A model generated the notes under the pieces. The model worked only from the letters and a program-made list of their open reading frames with translations. It searched no databases and had not been told where the DNA came from. Position numbers and translations under genes: made by a program. Positions 22,797-34,998 of a stretch of 64,000 nt of DNA are shown here, piece after piece. Source of the stretch: Pachypanchax playfairii. Its lineage: Eukaryota; Chordata; Actinopteri; Cyprinodontiformes; Aplocheilidae. Location of the stretch: the NCBI GenBank assembly GCA_006937955.1, contig SSNP01000194.1:719562-783561 (forward strand), read 5' to 3'. How positions within the stretch are numbered: position 1 is the first letter of the stretch; each line of letters opens with the position of its first letter.

Positions 22797-23150
22797 GAAA
22801 CCATGCCTAGCATGCTGCTGACTAAAATCTGTTAGCATAAGACGTAACAAACAGGAAGAGAGAACGTCTGTTGTTGCCATGAGCAGCAGGGAAGGAAACA
22901 GTATACCTTGCTCTGATAGGCTAGTTTGTTAGCCAATCAGAGTCCAGCAAATTTGAATAATGAATATGAACGAGCTGCTTCACGGAACGAGACGGAAGGA
23001 GCGGGAACCAGACGAATTTTGATACAGACAGATTAAAAGGTCTGTTAATCAGTGTTTCCTGATGTTTTTTTAGATATAAAATGTTTCATATTACCGGTTA
23101 ATACTTAAGAAATAACCACAAAGTCCTGAAATGTATGTGAAATGGCTTAT
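22797..23150 (+). mobile_element. MITE family 1, copy D (+), 5' truncated
   Basis: Begins abruptly in the middle of the family consensus (GCCTAGCATGCTGCTG) and runs to the right end, followed by TTAA at 23151-23154. About the first 220 bp of the element are missing. Confidence 0.85.
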
Positions 23151-23154
23151 TTAA

Positions 23155-25627
23155 TCAGTGTTTAACCTTTATTAGTATCAAGCTTCAGTCAGCTGTTTGA
23201 AGGAGACCAACAGGATTGTGGGTAGTTTGGTGTACCACGTTGAACATGGACCAGATAAAGCAAAGACCAGAGCTGTCTGATGAGCTCGGAGAAGATGTTA
23301 GATCTCCATGTTTAAAGGTTAAACACAGCTGCCATTAGTGATTCACTGCACGCACATCTGGAGGTTTATTGTGGTGCTGGTTCACCTTGTGCTGCTATAA
23401 CATCTTTATTTCTTCTGGGAGTCTTTCCACCAACATTAGGGGCGTGTTTATGGGAATTTTTGACCAGTCAAGAGTTAGTGAGGTCAGGTAGTGAGAAGGT
23501 CTGGCTGACGGTCTCCATCATAACTCATCTGAAAGGTGTTCTATAGAAGACATGTAGCCATGTGGGAACAGTAAGGGATCATCCCAAAACTCTTCCCACA
23601 AAGTTGCTTAAAGCATCTTGATATGCAGAAACATTTTCACTGCAAAGAAAATCAAAGAATCTGATCAAGTGTGAAAAACAACTTCCTGCTTTAAGGAAGG
23701 TGCAGCATCATCTAAAAGTACTTTAACAGAACCTTTACCATGTGTTGTGATTCCTGAGCTAATCTGTGAAAACAATGCAGTTCCAAGCGAGCAGCCCAAC
23801 CCCGTAGCCTTAAGAAGAACAACAATAGATAGCAGTGTTAGGCTCCTCCGTATTTCTGAGCTTAAGCTTGGCTGAACACAATATTCAGCAGTCAGAAAGA
23901 AAGTCACAGTGGGCGGATGGTTGAACATCAAAGCATACAGTCACAAAGACTCATGTATGCCTAAATGTCTGTTTTGTGCAAAGAGTGAATTGTGACTTTA
24001 ATCCATTTAGATGCGTACTTCCACCAAAAAGGATCCCTTGAATATAAGATGCTTTACCTTAATCCCACACACTCATTTTTGTCACTAATCTGACAGATTT
24101 ACATGCTTTTATTACCTGAATATGCCGCCCTCTACATAATTCAGCTCATTGAGAATCCTTTTTCAGAAAGTTTAGCTTGGAGGAGTCTTTCTTCATGGTT
24201 TCTGATTACACGTTATCTCAGAAAGCAGCTGAATAGACTCAGAGGAAAAGGGTGGCAGTAAAAGCCTTTAAACTTTGAGACAATGTCAGTTGTTACAGTG
24301 CAGTTTAAAATAAAGTTCTGGGGACAAAGTTCTTATTCCACGAAGAACTGAAATACAAAAACCATAACTACAGTTTCCTTCAGAGAGCTTGTTTCAGTAA
24401 TATAACAGTAAGAAGTCCCTAACATGGTGGCTGGTTTGGTCATTTGCATCGTCGTCAGAGAGATTCTGTTTTGTTTGATGATGCCCACAGATCCAGTTTT
24501 ACAGCAGCTGTTATATAATCATCAGTCAGACTAAAACGAGGTGCGCTGCTTGGAGTTGCACCGTAACGCCACGATGGAACAAAACTTATGTGGTCACATT
24601 TGGAAACACTGATTCCTCACATGAAAACATCGAAGCTTGAGCTGTCAAACAGGAAGTTGTGTAAACTGCTGCATGTTTTCATCCTTCTGGATTGATCAAC
24701 TGGTGCTGATGTAGGTGTTTGGCCTCTTTGCTTTCCAGCAGGAACAATGAATAAGGTTTATTTTATTGTTTTAGTTTCTCCTCTCTAGCCTCGTGGCCTC
24801 ATATAGACTCTGAGGTACTTTTTCACATGTGCTTGGAGAAGAAAGTCAACCTGGTTGTATTGAGTGGGAGGAGGAGAGTGTTTGTGAGAGGTGCTTGTTT
24901 TCCCTCAAGTCTCTGGGGCATTTCTCTCTCATCTCTCTGCTGTAAACCAGCATCACAGCTCCGCTGATGGACGTCTCTGTTTGGCAGGTGCTCATATATT
25001 TGGCACCTACGGTTGCCCACAGCGATGAGGCAGCCAGAGCAGGATGCCTTCCAAGAGTGCAGGGAAACATTATATTTCACATTATCTCAGAACAATGGGT
25101 CGTTTCCTGCTCACTGTAGGCCAGAGAGGCTGATCATGAGCTGCCAACCTCCAGGATGAAGTGCAGAGTGGTTGTGTCTAAAGAGGGAGAACAGTTGAAG
25201 TTGGTGAAATGTTTAGTAAGTGGTTTAGAATAAAAACAAGCAAATCCAACTGTATGAGTCCAACATCCACACAGAGGTGTTTCAACATCTGGTAGGACTG
25301 ATATGACAGTTTGAAGACTTTTTGTCCCTCTAACTGTCCTGTAGTCTCTGATGAAACATCTCAGAAAGCATGATAGACGTGTTCCTGTTATTGTTTTCTA
25401 ATAAGTTTTTTATCTTACCAAACAAACAAGAATCTCTTTGGATTTATTACAAGACTGATCTTAAAATAAATAAATAAATAAGCCCGTCTGGTGAAGGACT
25501 ACATGAGTTTTTCTTTAAAGACTCAAATTGAAACTAAAGTTCTTACAATTAGACCAAAAACTTCTGATCCACAAACCACCAGTAAACTTAATGCTTGTAA
25601 CAGTTCAATCTGATGATATTAGAATCA
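23155..25627. other. intergenic, nothing recognised
   Basis: 2.5 kb with no recognisable gene, transposon ends or tandem array. A short (AAAT)n run lies at about 25465-25480. Small - strand frames at 23665-23931 and 24823-25080 are not domain-like. Confidence 0.45.
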
Positions 25628-25631
25628 TTAA

Positions 25632-26640
25632 AGCTACAATGCAAAGTTTTTTCTTAGAGGGCGCCACTGAGGTGAAAAAAAAAGTGTTGCACCTTTAAAG
25701 GTCCTGTATCATGTAAAATCAGCTGTTTGTATCTTTTAACCATGTTATGATGTTATTTCCTTATTAAACCCTCCAGACTGGTTTTTGGTTTAATACACAC
25801 ATTTCTCAGTAATCCTCCTGAATCCTGCGCTCTGAGCAGCTGCTCCACTCTCTCCTGGAAAACCACCTGACTGTAACATAGTGATGTAACAATGTTACAC
25901 CAGGACCTGCAGATTAAACACACACACCCCGATCTGCCAGAGTCTGAAGCAAGACACTAAACACCACCGTTTGTAGTATTTTACTTTCTAAAAATGTCTG
26001 AGTGAAAATGTGCATTTAGCTGTGAGAGTTACAGGAATTTATTCACCATTTTATTCAGGCAGCTCGAGGGGCAGCCCACATGAGGAGGGAGCCTGGAGGA
26101 GAGATGGGATTTTAGATAAACCGAGTGTTTTACTTCCTGGTCTGAGAATAACTCGAGAATATAAGTTATATTTTAGGACAAATAAAGACTATATAACACC
26201 AAAGGTAAGATTTTATCATATATGTGTTGATCACAGATGTTGAAAGTTGTAACATAACAGGATACAGAACCTTTAAGTCCCGCCCCTCTTTGTCAGTGAT
26301 ATGCTAGCTAGCATCTGCTCTCATCCGTGCACACACAACAATTACACATATACAATTTATATGTTTACTTAATTATTTTAATTGTTTTAGTTTTATGTGT
26401 CTTTGCGGTGTTGTAAACAACTCATAACCCCTGGCCGGCCGTAGTTCTCCCTGATACGTGCACGCTGGGTTGATTGACAGGTGTACTATGCAGATGTAGA
26501 ATGCTATTGGCTAATGCTAGGTGGCGCTTGGTTAAATTTGCATTAGCAAAAAAATCTGATGTTTTTCCTACATTATATTACAGAACCGGGTCAGACTGTC
26601 TTTAGAACTCCTGAAAAGAGGAAAACTCTGGATTGCAGCT
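25632..26640. mobile_element. TTAA-flanked MITE (outer), interrupted by a second MITE
   Basis: TTAA at 25628-25631 and 26641-26644 flanks AGCTACAATGCAAAGTTTT and, for the reverse complement of the right end, AGCTGCAATCCAGAGTTTT. Its own sequence is 25632-25694 plus 26277-26640; the remainder is the inner element. The outer element contains AGAGGGCGCCACT near 25655 and TAGGTGGCGCTT near 26520, which resemble partial CTCF cores. Confidence 0.85.
25699..26272. mobile_element. TTAA-flanked MITE (inner, nested), 574 bp
   Basis: TTAA at 25695-25698 and 26273-26276 flanks AGGTCCTGTATC and its inverted counterpart AGGTTCTGTATC. It sits inside the outer MITE and so inserted later. The frame at 26010-26243 is internal to it and shows no transposase features. 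Confidence 0.87.
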
Positions 26641-26644
26641 TTAA

Positions 26645-28593
26645 TGTTAACACTTTAAACGCAGCTGCACAGCCTCAACGTTAATGTCTTTACTTTGGGT
26701 TGGCCCAAGGCTGTTAGGTAACTGTAGTCACTTTAGGAATGTTAGCAAATCTCACAGATTTCGACACACTGCTGTTTCATGTAAAACAAGTGGGAGTCCA
26801 GTTGAGGTCACTGGTTCTCCCCCTCCCAGATCCTTCTGAGCTTTAAGCCCAGGCGCTGATTGCTTCACTGGAAATACTTTTTAACTGAGTACATCTTCTC
26901 TCTCAAGCCTTTCTTTGGGTTGCATAACCGCTCGCATTGTATTATTGAAACGTTTGGCTCCGATTAGTGCAGCAGATGAAACGGCTAAATGCTAATGTGT
27001 GATTTCCCAGGAGGCCGCTGGCTTCATGGGCTGCAGGTGTTTGCAGAGGAGGAGGGCTTTTAAAGTGCATCAGTGCCAATTACACTCTGCATTGTTTGTG
27101 GTTTATGTTACTCACAGAAGCAGGTAAACACTCCAGGTTTGCCTTCTAAGGATTTTGAAGATGTCCGTAGACTCTAGTAGGAACTGAATCCTCTCCCTCT
27201 CCCTGCCCATGAGGTGTGGGAGCTATTAAAACCAGTCAGGCAATAAATACGAGAAATATAGGAGCACCAAAACCTCTCATTGACTCTGCTCTCACAAATA
27301 ACACTGTATTGATTATTTTGATGGACATCAACCCTCCTTTTATCACCCCCAGGTCATAGACCTGTTCTTCTCATTGTAATACCTGAGTATTTATTTAAAC
27401 AGGAGAATCTGGAGTCCAGGATGAATGCTGGAAGATGTTTGTACGGTTCTGGCTCAGGGGAGCAGCACTTGATGATAATCTGTTAGTGATCTCAGCCGCC
27501 TTCACGATCCTGCATCCATGACCCAAAGTGAGTAACTGGCTGCTTTTGTCCCCTCGTTTTTATCCAACTCTATCTCCATCCTTCTGAGACAAACTGTTCT
27601 TATTTCTGCAGCGGTGAGCAGGCTGACAGGCTGCACCGCTGAGCCTTCAGGCTTCTCTTCCCTTTCCTTCATTTAATTTTCTCCTACAGTACATCATAGC
27701 AGATTTATCACTTTGCACCGATTCCCCCAAAAAGCATAAGAGAAGCCGTCCCTGTGTGGTGGTGTGTGTGTGTGTGTGTTGGGGGGGGGTTGTTGTGATG
27801 GAAAGAAGGAGCAAAGAATGGGTCTGAAAAATGTGAGTCACGTAAAAGCAGCAGAGGAAGAAACTGGGTTTGAGGATAATTAATTCTGACGACCCGAGTC
27901 AGATGGCGGTCTTCCCCAAGGGGGAGATGGTGAGTGGATCCCAGCCAGAGTCACTGTCATACGGGGTTGTGGGAGGTCGAGGAATGGGTTGATGATGATA
28001 AAATATCTTCAAACGTAACCATGTGACCAACTGATTCTGTCTCATTAATGCCTTGAACTACATGTATTTATCAGGTCAGACGACCTGCAGTCAACAGCTG
28101 ATCCAGTAACAGTTGTCTCTTCTCCGTCCTAACTGCAGCTGGAAGAGACATTAAAACATCAGTCCACAGCTCCATGAGCCAGATTAAATAAATTAATTAC
28201 AGATTCCTGCTCACTCGCCGACCTACAGCAAACAGGAGCCTCCTTGTGTTGTTTGCTACATCTGTGTTAGCATGAATGTGTTCATCCTCGACGAGGCCCA
28301 GTTTGTTTAACCCCATGTGCATGCAGTGATGTCCCTTTCACGTTCCCTGCAGCTAAGGTTGCAAAGGCAAGATGTTCGCCATCTTGTCTGAGTTCTTTTA
28401 GATGCATACATGATGAAATAGATGTCTACGTGAGAACGAGGACAGGAAGGTCATTTTCAGCAGGTTTTCTATAAACGTTCATCAGCCGTGAATTAAAAAA
28501 ATGAAGGAAATTGTAAAAGAGGTTAGTCTTTACGAAGAGCGTATCAAAGACCAGAGACTGAGATACATGAGAAGAAAGGAGAACACTGGGACA
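26645..28593. other. intergenic; mixed composition, possible non-coding regulatory sequence
   Basis: The block at about 26820-27300 has balanced composition, no repeat signature, several homeodomain-type ATTA cores (such as GCCAATTACACTC) and E-box motifs. A short TG tract followed by a G run lies at 27758-27790. No exon could be supported. Confidence 0.3.
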
Positions 28594-28600
28594 GATGGTT

Positions 28601-28642
28601 GGGCACCCCCCCAGGGGGCGGGGGAGGAGGTGGGGGGTGCCC
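28601..28642. repeat. G/C-run inverted repeat (hairpin or G-quadruplex forming)
   Basis: GGGCACCCCCC is followed by G-runs and then GGGGGGTGCCC. An 11-bp perfect stem can form, and the + strand also holds at least four G-runs in about 25 nt. Confidence 0.8.
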
Positions 28643-29073
28643 AGTTCATGGAATGTTAGGATCTCTTGACCATCTGGACCAAAAGGCACTGAGCAGCATC
28701 CCCGTAGCGGATTCCCCGGTGAAGCATCAGGGAACAACGTGGACTCACTTCAGTGTGATGAGGTCACATTCGGTCAATCTGGGTGAGAATAAGTCCCACA
28801 AAGTGATTAAAGCTACTGGACTGACCCTGGGTCAGCTGATCTGATGTTGTTCTGCAGTTCTAACATGGAGCAGTAACTCCTTTCTTCTTTCAATATTACT
28901 GACTGATGTTAGAGACCGAGTCCAGAAGATGCATCTCTTCTCAGATGATGGACATGTAGCTGAAGTGGTACATTTCATCTGTAATCTGTTTTATTCTCTG
29001 GCACTCCAAAGTATAGTTTTGGATTTGGTTCCACACTGTGTGCAACAGGAGACACTGAACTGTATTTACTTAA

Positions 29074-29611
29074 AGAATCCATTTAACACAAATCTCAAGA
29101 CTTTGAGGTTATTTCTTAAGTATTAACCAGTAATATGAAACATTTTATATCTAAAAAGCGTTAGGAAACACTGATTAACAGACCTTTCAATCTGTCTTCG
29201 TCAGGCTTCGGGCAACAACTCATTAATATTCATTATGCTAATTCACTGGAGTCTGATTGGCTAACAAACTAGCCTATGAGAGCACGGCTTCCTGTTTCCT
29301 TCCCCCTCTGCACACGGCAACAGCAAACGTTCTCTCTTCCTGTTTGATACGTCTTATGCTAACAGCTTTTAGCCAGCAGCATGCTAGGTGTGGTTTCAAC
29401 TGCAGGAGCTGATGAATACTAACGAACAAAGGAGTTGTGATGAAACAGGCTGTTCGAACTCGGGTTTTATCACCACCTGCGTAGTTTGAGAGATTAAAAC
29501 TGAAAGAGAAGTTGTTGACCTGTTTTCACCCACTATGAAGGTAAGAACACCTGTGGAGCTAAAATATTCAACAGAAACCTCAGAACAACTGTTTTTAATG
29601 GAAGGGCCTCT
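29074..29611 (-). mobile_element. MITE family 1, copy E (-)
   Basis: Left TTAA at 29070-29073, then a slightly mutated AGAATCCATTT end. The right end GGAAGGGCCTCT is intact but followed by ATAA instead of TTAA. The ATGAAG|GTAAGA motif lies at 29535-29546. Confidence 0.9.
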
Positions 29612-29615
29612 ATAA

Positions 29616-31764
29616 AGAGTTTTTGTGATCTTTATCTAAAAATGTTTGTTTTCGCTGCACATAAAGTTGCTTCTTTAGTCAGAAGTGGTTGGAGAGATCT
29701 GGAAGCTGAATGCCAAATGGTACCTGTTCCCACTTTACTGGATGAGTCATCTCCCCCACCGCTCCATTTAAAGCCACAGCCCGGCCTGGATCGATGCCTT
29801 TCTCCATCAATTATTCACCTGATCATCACTGCTGCTCATTAGATGAGTAATCTGGGAGTGTGAGGAGAGACAGTGTGCTGCTTTGAAACCTGAGATTGAG
29901 AGGCAGATGGGCGGATCACATCTCTGAATCCAGAGAAAGTGCTCCTACATAAAGAGGGTTCTGATTTCCACACCTACGTCCTGACATCCAGAAGAGTTGA
30001 TCCATCTTAGATGAAACCATAGAATTACTTTGATGAATGTGTCTGTGCAGAAATAAGAGTCACAGATGTTAGTATATTAGGACAGAGTAGCAGCAAAGCA
30101 TGCAGGAATGAGAAAGGTGGAGTAGTGAATCCATTAGTCAGAAGAACGCATGCTGCTCTCAGATTACACCACACCCAAGTTCTTCTCAAGAACATCTGTG
30201 ATCAGTGTGGGTTACGTTTTTACTGTCCGATAAATCTCCCCCGATGTTCTCCAGGTTTTATCATCGTGTGCGTCTTGTGTGGCGCTCGTTTCCACGTCTA
30301 CACATCGGGGTCAAACCAAAAAAAAAGACATCAAAAAGTGAACAGGTGCAAATTAGAGCGCTTGGCTGTTAATCCCTCGTGTTTTCTTGCACGTTCTCGA
30401 CAAGCCGTGTTCATGGGGGTGTAGCTCAAAGAGCCACAGGGAGAAAAGAACAAGATAAAGAAGGAGGGCAGCCCCCAGTTCTCCCTCTTCCCCCTGATCA
30501 TGTACAACAGAGGCGTGTGTTCGTTGGGGGGATGCTTTGATCTTCCTTGCCCTCCCCCCCTCCCCTCCTGAAAGCCACAGTGAGGTGGGAGTGCACAGTG
30601 AAGGCTGTGCTACACATTAGTTTTGATTAAAAGGAAATATGCATCACCGTACAGCACCTTTCTTTAATCTGAACCCGTCATGTGGTGCAGCAGTGACACT
30701 AAATAGGAACCCGGTATGTGTTTGTGTCACAGCTCTAGCTGTTCCACCAGAGTCGCCTGAACCAGCTGTTGAGTGTTCTGCGCAGGAAGTTGTTCTTTAA
30801 GCCTCCACATGGATCTGATGCTCCACACCAGCGTGATGATGACCATGTAAAAACTCTCTCTCTTCTTTAAATCAGACTGAATGAGTCGAGATCTGGATAA
30901 ATATCTTTAATTATTAAACATGAATATAATAATACAGTTTGTGTCTTTATGTTCTTCTGAAGATACGACCACTTTTATCTGAACTTTGCCCTTGAGGATG
31001 GTTTAACTCCTGACCTGCATTAAAGAATATATTTTTTAAATGTTTTGAAACAATAATAAATTGTTCGTGGACGTCCAGACGGACATTATTCAGCCTGATG
31101 TTAAAGCAGACAGATGGAAGGTTTGATGGGACAGCAGGAACGCAGCAGTTAGATGGGCGAGAGCTTTCAAACAGTCTCTTGGAATTCCCACGTTCCTTGA
31201 ACGTCACATTAAATATTACTTCTCAGATAAACAGTATCAATGTGTTTTGCCTTTAACTAATGAAGAACTTCAGTGTTTTTCTGTGACAGTTTAAAGGACA
31301 GAGAGCGTTTGTTTTATGACCCTGCAGAGCCACAGCATCATAAACCAAACAGCTTTTCTCTGAAGGATTCTCCAACATACTGTACCTGCACCTCAGTCTG
31401 CTGACGTCAGTCCAGAGTTTCACCATTAAAAACAATGTTAACGTTAATAAAAGGCTGCAGGATGGTGCAGCTGGTACCACTGCTGGGTTTTATGTTTTAG
31501 ATGAAGTACTTCATGTAGAATAAATAGTATTATGATGCATATTACTGCAACTGATTTTAGTATCTAAACTACCAACAGTTTTGTGATGCAGATGAAACAA
31601 TAGAAGGTCTTTAATGACGTCAGATCAACATAAATGTTTAAAAACTATTTGTATATATGCCAGCAGTTTAAATTCAGTTTATATATAAAGATCAATAAAT
31701 AATATTCACTGAAACCAGATTCTTACTCATGTTGATCTTTTCAGACAGAATATTTAAACACATC
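29616..31764. other. intergenic, no gene recognised; candidate regulatory block near 29690-29860
   Basis: The stretch 29690-29860 carries ATGAGTCAT (AP-1-like), CAATTATTCACCTG and ATTAGATGAGTAATC in non-repetitive sequence, the kind of motif density seen in enhancers. The 99-codon frame at 30125-30424 has two CxxC pairs but no recognisable finger. Everything else is unremarkable. Confidence 0.3.
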
Positions 31765-34412
31765 GTCCTCAACAAAGCACAACTTTATTCTCACAACAGG
31801 TTCTTCAGGTACACGTAAAGTGACAAGCACAAACACTTGCAGTCTTTTTTTTTTGTTTGTTTTTTTGGATATTATCAACATTGAGTGAGTCAAACACGTT
31901 TCACCTCGTGCACGTCTGTGTTTCGTTTCACGTCGCTGAGAAAAATAAAAAGCCGCCGCTTGGAGGATCGTGTTGAGGACTTGAGAAGGAACCGTTCACT
32001 GATGATCACATGACACTCAGTGATTGTTACAGTGTACTGCAGCTTGTGTTCCACATAGAAGAACCGTTCTGCATGGCTTATGTTGCACCTCATCGTTCAC
32101 CACCATCATGAAGCAGCAGATTCACTAGTGACTCTATGTAAATATATATATTTATTTTTTTGTTTTTAATATATCTATATATTCCATCTATAGAATAAGT
32201 CTATAAATATACATACATACATACTTTGGGTTGTTTTCTTTTACATGTAGGTACATTCACTTGACCCTGGTAATTCTTTTTGTCTTCTTATAAAAAATAA
32301 TTACAGACAAACGTTAACAGAGCTACATGTCATGTGAAAATGGCCACACCCACCCAACAAAATGATATTAAGCATCTTCCCAAAATATGAAGAAACATAC
32401 GTAACACAGGTTTCAGTGCTGGTTTTTAAAGACCACCCACGAGCATAAATAATCTCAAAGACTTTTTTTTTTTCATCTAAAGTATAAAATAGCATATTTT
32501 TCTGGATTTGACGAGAGTTTAAAATAACTCTACTCAGTCTGGGTGCACACAATTCCACAGGTGCATACATAAGCTGGCAACGGCAGGTCAGCATGTCAAT
32601 GCTTTCCACTGCTAATTTACTATATTATAACAATACAATCTACAATCACTAATTTGAATAGACCTTGGCATATCACAGAATACACATGAAGGCAATAACC
32701 AACAAGTTATCAGCCATACTGACGATTAGTCACAATATGCTTAAACAGAAATCTTTTTTTTTTGTTTGGTTTTTTCCTGAAGGCAACAAGGATTTCACAT
32801 GGGTGCTGGTTAAAATAATTCTGTCATGGCCGACATAGTTTAGAAAAGGGTTATATATGAGGTCTTATTTATATGAGATGTTATAACTGCCCTTAAACTT
32901 TACGTTACAAGCTCAGGTCATGCAAAAACCAAAGAAAGATAGAAAAAGTACATCAAAGGATTGTAAAACTGATTTTCTGTTGCCAGGATGTTCGTATTAA
33001 GATAAACTATCTCGTTTTTCAGAGAACCCCAGGGGGGCTGGAATGGAACCCTCTGGTTGAAAGTCAGCCAGTCTTGCTCCGGGTCAACGCTCTTAAAAAA
33101 TTCAGAGCCAATTGCTAAATTTACAGACAGTGCCGAAGTAAAGACAGGTAGCGAACCACCGAGGGAGACCCTGTGAAGTTAGAGGTCAAAGTGCCAACAA
33201 AGATCATTCACCATTCAATAATGGACAAAAGACTTTGTTGAGTCTTGTTGCTTTACACTATTATTATCTAATCAATGCCCTAAAGTGAGAGTGATCTGAA
33301 ATCCTGGATGAACATGTGTCTTGCCGCTTTTCCACCGACAGAACACGGTGCGGCTCGGTTCACTTTAGCCCCCTGCGGACCCTTTTCCACCGCCTCTCTC
33401 GGGTCTTAACCGCATCATTCCGCGCCAACCCGGCCTCTTTTTTCAGACCACCTCCTCGGTGGTCCGAAGCGGTCCAAAGCGGCCCACATGCCCACCTGTC
33501 TACTGATTGGTCCAGTAAACTGCTACCAGTGACACGACTACCTACGTAGTGGTAGCCCCTGATTGGCCCGGCTGTGTGTGGTGTTCACGTGGTGTGATAT
33601 AGAAGCGCTCCCGCAAAAGGCTTTAAAAAAAACTCCCAGCAACCATACAAATATTTTATTTTAAAATACAATTGACTTTGGACAATGGCGACTTCCTCCA
33701 CAAGAACCAAAAATCAAACCAACCAAAATGAACCACAGACAGAGTGCAAAGTACAAAAACACACTTATATCCGCCATTGTTGTTGTTGTTTCACGTGCTG
33801 TGACGTCGCGGACAAAGACTTTTGCGCGCCACTTTTCATAGCCAGATGGGGACGCCCATATCCCCACTTACGTCCGCTTTATGTTTCCACCGCCTCAAGT
33901 GAGTTGATCTGCGCTACACTGTACCGCTCTCAAGCGCGCCGTGCCGATTTGTCGGTGGAAAAGGGGCATCTCTGTACTTTTCAACCATTAAAAGCCAAAT
34001 CATCAGTGTGGTGCGGCAGACGCAAGGTTGATATGAACCCTACACAGTTCTACTGTGTCAGCTGTCAATGTACTACCCATAATATTTAAATACATAGAAA
34101 AAATAGACCTTTCAGCAGAATTTTAAATACCCAAAGTCTTTAAACTGAACAGTGCAATTAAAATAATATAGTTATGATAATGTTTATAAAACTACATTTT
34201 CTGACATATTGAGTGTCTCCTAATGCAGAGATCAGTTTTCACCGTTGGCTTGCTAATATCTTTCCTTTCTATTGTGTCGTGCCTTAAATGGTGATTAAAC
34301 TAGTGCTAAAAGATGTGAGAGAACACTCGACCCCTGTGCTGCTTACTGTTAGGACTGAGAAGGAGGAGAAACTACAGTAAAGGGATTTATGGTCATTCAG
34401 TGGCTAGTTAGT
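31765..34412 (-). other. znf438: probable znf438 3' UTR, long, with a MITE inserted
   Basis: After the znf438 stop at 34415-34413 the - strand continues through non-coding sequence without a strong polyadenylation signal until AATAAA at 31789-31784, followed by a GT-rich stretch (GTTGTGCTTTGTTGAGG). Other - strand AATAAA hexamers occur at 33660-33655, inside the inserted MITE, and in T-rich tracts near 32150. The distal end at about 31765 is an inference from the hexamer context. Confidence 0.45.
33323..33967. mobile_element. 0.65-kb MITE in the znf438 3' UTR (inverted partner at 41052)
   Basis: The ends are GCCGCTTTTCCACCGAC and GTCGGTGGAAAAGGGGC. The whole element is repeated in inverted orientation at 41052-41660 with few substitutions, apart from about 30 extra bases near 33895-33930 in this copy. 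No target-site duplication is clear. The interior frames (33316-33549, 33685-34089) are shared with the other copy and are not genes. Confidence 0.88.
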
Positions 34413-34998
34413 CTAATGTGGGCTTGGAGCAGGTGTATCCAATTCCCCATCAGCATCTACCTCCTCTTGGTTGGAGTAAGAGCTCAGGGCTCCCCAAAGC
34501 AGGCTGGGCCGTTCACAGTGGTGATAATTCCTCCAGTGCTCAATAACCAACTCCTTAGTATCGAACACATTGTTGCAAAGCACACAGTTAAAAGCTGCAC
34601 CTGCCGCTAGCACGCCAAGACCACCACAGCTTTCAGGTGAGGATGATTCGTTTTCATCACCGTGTCTGAAACGGTGGTGGGACATGATGTGCTTCTTGAG
34701 TTTGGAAAAGGAAAAGAATTCCTCTTCGCAGCTACCACATTTGACCAGGTTACGCTTCTCATTTAGCTGTCGCCAATAGTGAGCAGCATGTTTCACCAAC
34801 TCATTCTCAACCTCACGACCACCCCTTGGGGTATGACCATCATGAGGACGAATGTGGACCTTCTCCCCATGCAAATATAGCAGATGCATCTTCATATCTG
34901 CAAAGGTGGGAGTGATGGCCTGACAACGGCCACATTTTATCTGTAACTCCACAGGATCTTCATGATCCTGTTCTTCTGATGGCTCTGGTGAGGTGGTT
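34413..34998 (-). CDS. znf438: znf438 terminal coding exon (fingers 4-6)
   Basis: Begins after the acceptor TTTTCCTCTGCAG with a short acidic linker (TSPEPSEEQDHEDP), then ELQIKCGRCQ as in human ZNF438. It encodes three atypical, widely spaced C2H2 fingers: C-x2-C in IKCGRC, in VKCGSC and in FNCVLC, each followed by paired His. The exon ends with the conserved HCERPSLLW-type motif and SNQEE, then TAG at 34415-34413. The C2H2 ligands appear intact in all three. Confidence 0.92.

Noticed and set aside
30125..30424. Frame with CxxC pairs (ICDQCG, VCVLCG) suggesting a zinc ribbon
   Set aside because: Spacing, lack of conserved surrounding residues and absence of splice context do not support a real zinc-binding protein.
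33685..34089. 134-codon frame MATSSTRTKNQTNQ, repeated on the other strand near 40826-41299
   Set aside because: Shared only because both lie in the same MITE; the second copy diverges in frame after the element, so it is not a gene.
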